The position numbers were made by a program, and so were the translations under genes. The notes under the pieces are model-generated. The model searched no databases. It was given only the letters and a program-made list of their open reading frames with translations, and was not told where the DNA came from. A stretch of 59,138 nucleotides of DNA from Kurthia zopfii (GTDB lineage Bacteria > Bacillota > Bacilli > Bacillales_A > Planococcaceae), in the NCBI RefSeq assembly GCF_003143955.1, contig NZ_QFVS01000014.1, forward strand, positions 1 to 59,138, read 5' to 3'. Position 1 is the stretch's first letter, and each line of letters begins with the position of its first letter. This document shows positions 34,170-42,210 of this stretch, piece after piece.

Positions 34170-34680
34170 GAATTCGAACATTCAGGCGACAAAATGGGGC
34201 ACTCGGTGCTGGGTTCGGGTCATTCGCACGTGCAAACGGGACATTCGAGGGCGAAAATGGGGCACTCGTCCCCAACTGCCTGAGCTACTCGCTCTCCGTA
34301 CTTTCTTCAAGGCTTTTGAGTAGCTAGAACTTATGTTGACTATTCTTGTGTGAATTCGAACATTCGACCGACGAAATAGGTCATTCGCTGAGGCAGTTGG
34401 GGCACTCGGTGCTGGGTTCGGGACATTCGCACATGCAAACGGGACATTCGAGGGCGAAAATGGGTCACTCGTCCCCAACTGCCTGAGCTACTCGCTCTCC
34501 GTACTTTCTTCAAGGCTTTTGAGTAGCTAGAACTTATGTTGACTATTCTTATGTGAATTCGAACATTCGACCGACGAAATAGGTCATTCGCTGAGGCAGT
34601 TGGGGCACTCGGTGTTGGGTTCGGGTCATTCGCACGTGCAAACGGGACATTCAAGGGCGAAAATGGGTCATTCGCTGAGA
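34170..34680. repeat. 21-bp-phased repeat tract in three 203-bp units
   Basis: Seventeen copies of a core GGGNCAYTCG (or close) occur exactly 21 bp apart within three blocks: cores at 34179-34263 (5), 34361-34466 (6) and 34564-34669 (6). Blocks repeat every 203 bp and are linked by a ~95-bp spacer beginning TCCCCAACTGCCTGAGC. Minus-strand frames read heptad-like peptides ('NVPFARANDPNPAPS'), but 203 is not a multiple of three, so the frame changes each block and these are not one gene. No CRISPR features. The surrounding gap (34076-34838) holds no other feature. Confidence 0.85.
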
Positions 34681-34838
34681 TTGAAAGGAATTGAGAAGCA
34701 CTAGGTTTGAAATATTTATTCATTATAATGATCAAATAAGCACAAATTTAAGTTACTTGAATAACAAATTATTAACTCATTTCAAAAATACTTAATAGAA
34801 TCATCGTGATTAAAGGCATTTCCTCATATTTTTTCAAA

Positions 34839-36014
34839 TTAACGATATACACGAATATCTGAGATGATGACATCGCGATCTAATGAGCCGATTAAGTAGA
34901 TTACAGTTGCGCGACCGGTATGAATTTTTGTTAAGTCGACTGTGACTTTTACAGATTTCTTCGTAGAATCAAGGACATACATTTTTGAATTCACTGTTCC
35001 ATTAACAAATACTTCTGCTAGATTTTCAACATCTTGTTTTTTATTTTTCCAATACTCGCCTGCCGTCATTGTAAAGGTCAATTTTTTAAAACGTTTTGAG
35101 TCATCTTCTTTATTAAAATAATTCCCATTATTAAAGTTGAAAATATGAGTGTAAGAAGTATATTTTGTTGACTTAATACCGTTTGAATGTTTCTTATTGA
35201 ATACATCCTTCTCTTTACCTGTTAGTTGTATCATTTTCGGATCGCTGAAATCATATGCCAATTCGTCAAATGTCGAGTAAGAAAAGCGACGTTCCATGTC
35301 TTTCATTTTCTTATTGACAGCTGCTGTGAACTTTTTATTATATGTATTCACTTTTTTAGATTCATTAACTAGTTTATTTGCTAAATCAACCTGTTCGCGC
35401 GCTTCCGTATATTTAAAATCGATCATATTGTATGCAGCTTTCGTGTATAGATCCCATGCTTGCACCATTTTTTTCATACGGTTTGCTTGCTTTTCAGCTG
35501 GGTTATAGGATTCTTTTTTGAATTTAGCGATTTGCGATTTCGTCAAACCTTCTCGTGATAATTCCTCTTTCATATCTTTCACTGATTTTTCTAAAGTAGG
35601 GTATAATTCTTCTACGATTTTTTGAATATCGCCTTCTGCTTCAGCTGCTTTTAATGCATTTATTTTCTTCGTCAAACGTTTGCTAATTGTTACAGCTGAA
35701 TCATATGGATTCGCTCGCTCAGCATAATATGTTAATTCTTTCGATAAAATATAGCCTGTCTGCCCTTTATATTTCAGCTTTGTCCATTTCTTCCCTACAT
35801 ATGTAGTCATGAATGAAGTTCCCAGTTTAATCGTTCCTAACTTCTTCTTCATGCTTGTAGAGCTGTAAACAGTCGCGAATTTCCCTTTTGGTGCAGCTTC
35901 GCCAGTATCTTTCCAAACGAATGCGGATGCTGTCGTACTAGGTTGGAAGGTAATTGGTGCCACAAGTGATAATGCCATCGCACCACTAATTGTCCATTTT
36001 GCAAATTTATTCAT
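34839..36014 (-). CDS. Secreted protein with SH3-like domain and helical domain
   Basis: 391 residues. Signal peptide about 1-30, then a small SH3-like domain (about 35-95, 'GKFATVYSSTSMKKKLGTI...GQTGYILSKE'), a long helical region (about 105-265, Lys/Glu-rich, coiled-coil-like) and a beta-rich C-terminus (about 290-391) resembling a carbohydrate-binding or NPCBM-like sandwich. Likely binds the wall or surface. ATG with GAGGG upstream. Monocistronic, unrecognised family. Confidence 0.78.
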   Translation of the reverse strand: MNKFAKWTISGAMALSLVAPITFQPSTTASAFVWKDTGEAAPKGKFATVYSSTSMKKKLGTIKLGTSFMTTYVGKKWTKLKYKGQTGYILSKELTYYAERANPYDSAVTISKRLTKKINALKAAEAEGDIQKIVEELYPTLEKSVKDMKEELSREGLTKSQIAKFKKESYNPAEKQANRMKKMVQAWDLYTKAAYNMIDFKYTEAREQVDLANKLVNESKKVNTYNKKFTAAVNKKMKDMERRFSYSTFDELAYDFSDPKMIQLTGKEKDVFNKKHSNGIKSTKYTSYTHIFNFNNGNYFNKEDDSKRFKKLTFTMTAGEYWKNKKQDVENLAEVFVNGTVNSKMYVLDSTKKSVKVTVDLTKIHTGRATVIYLIGSLDRDVIISDIRVYR

Positions 36015-36109
36015 GTTGATCCCTCGACTTTCACGGTTTTTATAAGTATTTGTATATAGCCTTCACCATATTATAACAAATTTAGAAGCTCATTTTACTA
36101 GAATATAAG

Positions 36110-36135
36110 AAAACACCCATCATCAGATGAGTGTT
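36110..36135 (-). terminator. Terminator of the secreted-paralogue pair
   Basis: AACACTCATC / GATGGGTGTT stem on the minus strand (one T-G pair), 4-nt loop, then TTTTC. Confidence 0.75.
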
Positions 36136-36148
36136 CTTTCATGCATCA

Positions 36149-37105
36149 TTACTTCTCAGCCGCATACTTCACTTTTAGTGATTTTGGATTACTTGTGCCG
36201 AGTGCTGGTGTGTGGATGATTTCCAATGTTTTGCCTTGTTTGCTCAATTGATCCACATAGATCGACAGCGTACTACCTTTTGATTTGCGGTCGAGTACAT
36301 AGGTGTGGAATGGCGCAGTTGTCGAGCGTACAGTGATCATATCATTCGATTGAATCCCCGTAATTTTAATGACATCCGCATAGTCCTTATTATTCGTCAC
36401 AGTGACTTGACTCGCTTTTAGAGGAGCTAACCCTTCTGGATCGACTGAAGTATAGTCTAGTAAAGCACTCTCCTTCTTGCCCTTCTCTTGTACAGATACA
36501 TAGACCGTCTGTGGCATATGCAATGAATAATCTTTCGGTACTTCGATTGAACGGCTCAATGTCGCAGTGCTTTTCGCTGTCACTTGTAGTAGACGTTTTT
36601 TCTTTTTGGCATCTTCATAGACGCGGTAAGTCGCGCCTTTAATCGGTTTAGAAATTTCTAAAAGATCCTTACCATTTTTAATATTTGTCAGTTCTAAAGT
36701 CGACGCATTTTGAAGTGCCGGTGTGTAGGTAGGACTCGCCACGTAAGGAACGACACCTGTATCAGCCGACTGTAGCCATGACTTTTTATACTTCACATAT
36801 AAATTGCCGCCTCGGTCGCTTAATTTCGCCGTTTTGATTTTCAAGACGCCTGTTGTTTTAACTGTCGTACTGTAAATTTTCTTCTTCATCGCCCGATCTG
36901 TGTAGATGTCGATTCGATCCTTCGCAGAAACATCGCCAATCGTAATATAGTCTTTCGTGCCGTTGTTGTTTAGAATCGCAAATGCACCCGCATCAAAGTT
37001 AGTATCACTATCTGCATCCGCCTTGTCAGGTTGATTCAATGCGAATGTCGCCCCGACTAATACAGGAGCTACTAAACTAAGTTTTGCCCATTTTGAAATT
37101 GCCAT
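36149..37105 (-). CDS. Secreted three-repeat beta-domain protein (second of tandem pair)
   Basis: 318 residues; signal peptide about 1-30. Three repeats of about 90 residues, each opening with an '(I/V)xNNxxxxDxI' strand ('ILNNNGTKDYITIGDVSAKD', 'VTVTNNKDYADVIKITGIQS') and ending in 'LYVKYK'-like strands, i.e. Ig/bacterial-surface-like domains. A paralogue precedes it by 12 bp, and the pair is one operon with a shared terminator. ATG with AGGAGGG. No known family; a surface or wall-matrix role is inferred from the signal peptide and repeats. Confidence 0.78.
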   Translation of the reverse strand: MAISKWAKLSLVAPVLVGATFALNQPDKADADSDTNFDAGAFAILNNNGTKDYITIGDVSAKDRIDIYTDRAMKKKIYSTTVKTTGVLKIKTAKLSDRGGNLYVKYKKSWLQSADTGVVPYVASPTYTPALQNASTLELTNIKNGKDLLEISKPIKGATYRVYEDAKKKKRLLQVTAKSTATLSRSIEVPKDYSLHMPQTVYVSVQEKGKKESALLDYTSVDPEGLAPLKASQVTVTNNKDYADVIKITGIQSNDMITVRSTTAPFHTYVLDRKSKGSTLSIYVDQLSKQGKTLEIIHTPALGTSNPKSLKVKYAAEK

Positions 37106-37117
37106 CGTTACGCCCTC

Positions 37118-38080
37118 CTATTTCTCTTTCCCGAATTTGATTTTCACTGCATCGCTCTCAAGTTGGCCCGGCTCTGTAATCGTCATGTAGACATAGCCTG
37201 CTTTTGTGCCAAGTTGTGGAACGTAGACTGTTACTTGATTGCCCTTCGCCACACGACTCGCAATAACAGTTGGCTCGTATTTCTCAGTTGCTGGTGTCAC
37301 ATAAGTTGTCTCTTTTTTCGTACGATACACTTTGATTGTCGAACCAATTGTTGCTGGATTTAGATTGATTGTATCCGCATAGGTTTTATTATTTTTCACA
37401 GTAACCGTTTTGGCATTGATCGGATTCGATTGCTCAGGTGTGATGAGAATTTGCTGTGCCTTTGATTCACGGTTACCAGGTGGTGTTGATGTAAGATAGA
37501 CAGACTTCTTCTCAAAGTCATTTTCGTATTTCGGCAATGTCACTTTGATGCTCAAGTAACCATCTTTCGAAGCAGTTGCTGAAGCAATTTCACGATAGAG
37601 TTCTTGTGAATCATAGATTTTGTACGAGAATCCTTTACGCGCATCATGGATTTTCAAGTAATCATTGAAACCCGCACGGTTGACTAGATGATAGCCGCTT
37701 TGCCCGATATGATTTGTTCCCGGTGCATCATAGGTTACTGATTTGTATGTACCTACTTGCTCTCCACCTCTTTTTAAGACGAAGTATAATGTTTGCTGCT
37801 CATCTTTTAGCAGCTTCGTAGAAAAGCGTAGGACAGAGCTTGTCGCTTTCTTCACCTCGATTGGTGTGTACATTGATGGATGATCATAGACATATAGTTG
37901 ATCACCCGATTTGATGCCCGCAACGGTAATAAAGTCGGTATTCCCCGGATTGTTGTTGATGATAATATTTTCCTCATGCAACTCCGCATCGGCAGCCTTC
38001 CCCTTATCAAAATCAGTCATGAGTAATGTAGCACAGAGAGGGATCGCGAGAAGACCCTTCCAAGTAGAACGCAATTTCAT
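37118..38080 (-). CDS. Secreted three-repeat beta-domain protein (first of tandem pair)
   Basis: 320 residues; signal peptide about 1-30 and the same three-repeat plan as its downstream neighbour ('IIINNNPGNTDFITVAGIKS', 'VTVKNNKTYADTINLNPATI'). The repeats share the pattern but not close identity, so the duplication is old. AAGGAGG before the ATG. Divergence suggests different ligands or a structural role. Confidence 0.78.
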   Translation of the reverse strand: MKLRSTWKGLLAIPLCATLLMTDFDKGKAADAELHEENIIINNNPGNTDFITVAGIKSGDQLYVYDHPSMYTPIEVKKATSSVLRFSTKLLKDEQQTLYFVLKRGGEQVGTYKSVTYDAPGTNHIGQSGYHLVNRAGFNDYLKIHDARKGFSYKIYDSQELYREIASATASKDGYLSIKVTLPKYENDFEKKSVYLTSTPPGNRESKAQQILITPEQSNPINAKTVTVKNNKTYADTINLNPATIGSTIKVYRTKKETTYVTPATEKYEPTVIASRVAKGNQVTVYVPQLGTKAGYVYMTITEPGQLESDAVKIKFGKEK

Positions 38081-38201
38081 GTAAATTCCTCCTTTAATCG
38101 TATAGTTCCATTATAACAAAAAAGATGAAACGATAACCAAATATTAACAAAATAGCAATTCCTTATGCTCATTATCAAATAATTATGGTAAAAATGCATA
38201 C

Positions 38202-38228
38202 AAAAAGACCCCATGAAATCATGGGGTC
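38202..38228 (-). terminator. Terminator of the second S-layer-like gene
   Basis: GACCCCAT / ATGGGGTC stem, 6-nt loop; TTTTT follows on the minus strand. Confidence 0.85.
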
Positions 38229-38268
38229 GATTGTACCGATTACGTCATCTTAGATGGGTAAGGGATTA

Positions 38269-41200
38269 TTAAGCTTTTACTGCCACAGTTACTGCAGTAG
38301 ATGCAGCAGTTGGTACAGTTACAGTGAATTCTTTAACTGCTGTTTTTGATCCAACAGTGAAAGTTGCTACTAAAGTGAATGTACCATCAACTGAACCACG
38401 AGTGATTGTTACATCACCAGTTGTCTCTACTTTAGTTGCTACACCTGTTCCAGCTAAGTCAGCAGTTGTGAAAGTTGCGTCAGCGATTGCTTTAATAACA
38501 GGAGTTGCTGTTGCTGTTGCATCAAATTTAACATCTGCTACAGTTACTGCTGCTGCTTTAGCATCAACAATTTTTTGATCTGAATCAAGTTTAGCGATTT
38601 CAGTTTTTGCTGCTGCAAGTTTAACAGCTACATCTTTTAGTTCTGTTACATCTTTTACAGAATTAATCTGAGCTTCATATGCAGTTTGTTTAGCAGTAAA
38701 ATCAGCTTTTGGATACTCAGTTTCTAATGTAGTAAGTGCTTTTTGTTTCTCAGATAATAATTCTGCAACTAGTAAAGTATCTACTTCACCTAGAGCATCT
38801 TTTGATAGTTCAACTGATGAACCAATAGTTGCTTTGTTATTTGATTTATCTTCGATTAATACATCATTTGTTGCATTTGCAACAATAGTAACTTTTACAT
38901 TTTGATTAACTGCATAAGAGTCTGCAAGTTCGATTCTTACTTTACTAGCATTTTCTCCAGTTAATAATGTAGCTTTTTTAACTTCAACTTTTGAACCGTT
39001 GATAACTACTTCAAAGTTTCCAGTATCAGCTTTAAGAAGGTTCTCACTAAATTCAACTTCTAGTTGGTTGAATAGTTTTGCATCTTTAGAAACTACTTGT
39101 TTCGATAAAGCTTTTAACGTTGGAGCAACGTTATCAACAAGTGAAATTCTTGTTTCAGCGTTTTCTAATTTTTGCAAGTTATTTACTACTTGTTGTCCAG
39201 CAGCTGTTTTAACGTCTTTTTTAACAGTGAATAAGAATGTTGTTGAGTTAGTTACATAAGCTTTCGGTAACACGATACGAACTTGTTTTTTAGATTCGAA
39301 GAATTTAATTTCAGTTCCTGTAGGTAAGTCTTTACCATCAATTTGGTAATTTGAGATTTCTAAAGCAGAATCTCCCATATCAGCACCAAAGTTTACAAAT
39401 AACTCATTATCTTTAGTTGTCGAACTTGTAACTTTACCATCAAGATCTAAAGCGTAGTATTTAAAGTTGTTATCTGCCGATACACCTGCTACTACAGTGA
39501 ATTTTTTGTTTTTAGTATCTTCAAAATTGTATTCAGATACATCATTTAAAACTTGTTTAAACTTAATTGCATCGTCTTTAAAGCCAATTGTATATTTAGA
39601 TTGTTTTTGGTATTTAGGATTAGTGATTTTCACTTCAACTACAGTTTTATAGCCTTGTTGTAGTTCAGATGAATCTGGCGCAACAATTTTAGCTTCATAA
39701 TCAGTTGTCGGGATAACAATACCGTTTTCATCTTGAACTACTAGTTTATTTGAATCAAGATTCACTGTGTCATTTAATTTATTTGAGATAATAGCGTCAC
39801 CAGCAAATAAAACTCGTGCAGTTGAAGTATCTTTTACTAATGTAGCTTTTTTAGATTCTGGTGAAATAGTTCCTTTTGATAATTTCACTTGTTTAGTTGT
39901 TTTAACTCCAAGTAATTTTGAGCTATCAACGTAATTTTCTGCAGTAATATCAAGTGTTACTGAAGTTTCACTACCAGCGTATAGTGGGTTTAATGCAGTT
40001 TTAGCTGCATCATCATTTTTTGGTTCATTAACTACTACATAATAAGCTGTTCCAGCTGTGTTTGCTTTTTCATATGAAACATTTACTTCATCTTCAACTG
40101 TAGCAAGTTTGTTTTCAGTACCATCGATATATGTGAAAGTATGATTTCCTTTAGAAACTTTAAGGTTTTTAGTTACATCACCTAAAGTTACTGATTCACT
40201 AAATTTCACAATAAATTTATTGGCATTGATCGCTTCAACAGATTCGAAACGCGGTGCTTCATTATCAGCAGTTACTAAATACTTATCAGAAATAACACTT
40301 GTTTTCTCTGGGTTTTTACCAGCTTTTTCAAAAATATCATACATGATTAACTCATGTGTTCCATTTTCTACGAATTTTTTATCAAATACTTCCATTCCTT
40401 CAATTACGTAAACGTAATTTCCTGGAGAATATGATGTTGATTTTTTCAGTGTAGAGCCTGTGAATGCTTTACCATCAACTTTAACTAAGGGTTGTTTATC
40501 TGTATCAACTGGACGATCAAATACAAGAGTTAAATCACCATTAGAGAATTTTGGCTCTGTTAATAATTTTGGTGCTGCCGAATTCGAATAATTAATCACT
40601 TCAGAAGCAAATCTTTCAATTGTTTTACCAGCTTCAGTTTTAATTCCATCTTTTACTTGAACTACAACTTTATCGCCAGTAGAGAATGCAGCTGATTTCA
40701 ATTCAAGAATTACAGTATCTTTTGAAGAACCTTTATATGCAACATTTAATTCAGAATCTCCTTCAAGTACTGAACCTACTGAACCTACTTTATTGATTTC
40801 AACTTGGTAGTTTTCTGCTTTAAGAGCTGTTAAATGATTAACATCTGTAGAGAACTTAATTTCTACTTCTTTTGCATTGATTGCTTTAACTTCAGTTACT
40901 TCGTATTTAACAACTACGCCGTCTTTGTATTCAACGCCGTTTACAACGCCGTTAGCTAATGCGCCTTCGTTGTAGAATAGGCCAGCGTGTTCAACTAAAC
41001 CTGTTGCAAGAACTGCACCATTGTATAGTTTACCTTCGAATACTTCAGTACCTTTGTTTACAGATACGCCATCGTATAATTTACCTTCGAATACAGTTAA
41101 ACCAACGTTGTGTACTGCATCTTTGTAAAGGATTGATTTGTAAAGAGCGTAACCTTTGCTTAATTTACCGTCTTGGTAGAATTCTTCTTTGTAAAGACCT

Positions 41201-41700
41201 GTTGTTACTTTTTTGAAGCCTTTTACGTAGTAAGCACCGTTATAAGTTCCAGTTGTTACTTTTTTAGTTCCTTTTACGTAGTAAGCACCTTTGTAAGTTC
41301 CTGTTGCTTTAGCGCCTGATTTGTAATAACGACCGTTGTAAAGACCAGTTGTTACTTTCTTAACGCCTTTAACGTAGTAAGCACCTTTGTAAGTTCCAGT
41401 TGTTACTTTTTTAGCGCCTTTGTAGTAGTAAGCACCTTTGTAAGTTCCTGTTGCTTTTTTACCAGCTTTGTAATAAGTTTTGCCTTTAAGACCAGTAAGT
41501 TTTTTACCGTTTTTGTAAACTGTTGATTTGTAAGTAACGTAACCTTTAGCTACTTTACCAGTTTTAGCGATCACTAGTTTACCGTTTTTGATTTTGTATT
41601 TGCTTGCTGCAGAAGCGTCTGTTGGTACTACTGCTGAAGTCACTACTGAAGCACCTAATGCTAAAGCAGCAGCTGTTTTGATTAATTTAAAATTACTCAT
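38269..41700 (-). CDS. S-layer-like surface protein, second paralogue
   Basis: 1,143 residues. Signal peptide about 1-31 ('TDASA' again), then the same YY/TG repeats as in the protein at 6999-9866, followed by SwmB/Ig-type domains with little similarity to it, a helical patch (about residues 985-1060) and a final beta domain. ATG 41700 has GGGAGG upstream; an extension to 41736 precedes the signal peptide. Shared N-terminal repeats with a divergent outer part suggest wall-anchored proteins that present different surfaces. Long leader region upstream (41701-42210). Confidence 0.87.
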   Translation of the reverse strand: MSNFKLIKTAAALALGASVVTSAVVPTDASAASKYKIKNGKLVIAKTGKVAKGYVTYKSTVYKNGKKLTGLKGKTYYKAGKKATGTYKGAYYYKGAKKVTTGTYKGAYYVKGVKKVTTGLYNGRYYKSGAKATGTYKGAYYVKGTKKVTTGTYNGAYYVKGFKKVTTGLYKEEFYQDGKLSKGYALYKSILYKDAVHNVGLTVFEGKLYDGVSVNKGTEVFEGKLYNGAVLATGLVEHAGLFYNEGALANGVVNGVEYKDGVVVKYEVTEVKAINAKEVEIKFSTDVNHLTALKAENYQVEINKVGSVGSVLEGDSELNVAYKGSSKDTVILELKSAAFSTGDKVVVQVKDGIKTEAGKTIERFASEVINYSNSAAPKLLTEPKFSNGDLTLVFDRPVDTDKQPLVKVDGKAFTGSTLKKSTSYSPGNYVYVIEGMEVFDKKFVENGTHELIMYDIFEKAGKNPEKTSVISDKYLVTADNEAPRFESVEAINANKFIVKFSESVTLGDVTKNLKVSKGNHTFTYIDGTENKLATVEDEVNVSYEKANTAGTAYYVVVNEPKNDDAAKTALNPLYAGSETSVTLDITAENYVDSSKLLGVKTTKQVKLSKGTISPESKKATLVKDTSTARVLFAGDAIISNKLNDTVNLDSNKLVVQDENGIVIPTTDYEAKIVAPDSSELQQGYKTVVEVKITNPKYQKQSKYTIGFKDDAIKFKQVLNDVSEYNFEDTKNKKFTVVAGVSADNNFKYYALDLDGKVTSSTTKDNELFVNFGADMGDSALEISNYQIDGKDLPTGTEIKFFESKKQVRIVLPKAYVTNSTTFLFTVKKDVKTAAGQQVVNNLQKLENAETRISLVDNVAPTLKALSKQVVSKDAKLFNQLEVEFSENLLKADTGNFEVVINGSKVEVKKATLLTGENASKVRIELADSYAVNQNVKVTIVANATNDVLIEDKSNNKATIGSSVELSKDALGEVDTLLVAELLSEKQKALTTLETEYPKADFTAKQTAYEAQINSVKDVTELKDVAVKLAAAKTEIAKLDSDQKIVDAKAAAVTVADVKFDATATATPVIKAIADATFTTADLAGTGVATKVETTGDVTITRGSVDGTFTLVATFTVGSKTAVKEFTVTVPTAASTAVTVAVKA

Positions 41701-42150
41701 GAATGAAAATCCTCCCTTATTGGATATGATTAGCACATGCTGTTATGAAATCATCAGCTAACCATGCTTGTCCTAATTATCGTCTAACAAGATGATATTT
41801 TCCACCTTTTTTTGTTCCAAAATATTCAACTTATCAAGGACTATATCATTATCATAATAATATTATCAGAATAATATTAGCTGCCTTTCGCAATACATTC
41901 ATATTATTATCATAATTACTAATTACTTATTAAAACTAACATCTTCCAGATACTTTTGATTCATTTTAAAGTAATAGGATATTTTTTCCAACAAGTATTT
42001 GTGGTGTAATATTTGTCATATAGTACTTCACGAGTTGGACACTATTTATTGACGAGTATCTTCCTATTATATAGAGTCACTCAGAACGCATACTTTACAT
42101 ATAAATCCATTTATTGTTGTAATATATCCGTTAAATTTGCATTTTTCCGC
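41701..42150. other. Leader and intergenic region of the second S-layer-like gene
   Basis: No gene. AT-rich with short repeats such as ATAATATTAT and AATAATATTA near 41850-41885. Should contain the promoter and leader of the surface-protein gene, but no confident hexamers. Confidence 0.5.
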
Positions 42151-42152
42151 AT

Positions 42153-42206
42153 AAAAAAAGAAGGGACACCCTTCGACATTAGTCGACAATTGGATGTCAC
42201 TTCTTT
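42153..42206 (-). terminator. Terminator of the GH73 gene
   Basis: AAAGAAG-GACA(C/T)CC arms 15 bp long with a larger loop and seven T on the minus strand. Confidence 0.75.
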
Positions 42207-42210
42207 GCTG

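Noticed and set aside
34170..34680. CRISPR array
   Set aside because: Core is 10 bp with 11-bp filler that itself recurs between blocks; no unique spacers and no cas genes.
34075..34735. Three overlapping minus-strand frames with heptad-like peptides
   Set aside because: They arise from the 21-bp spacing. The 203-bp period changes the frame each block, and no ribosome site is present.
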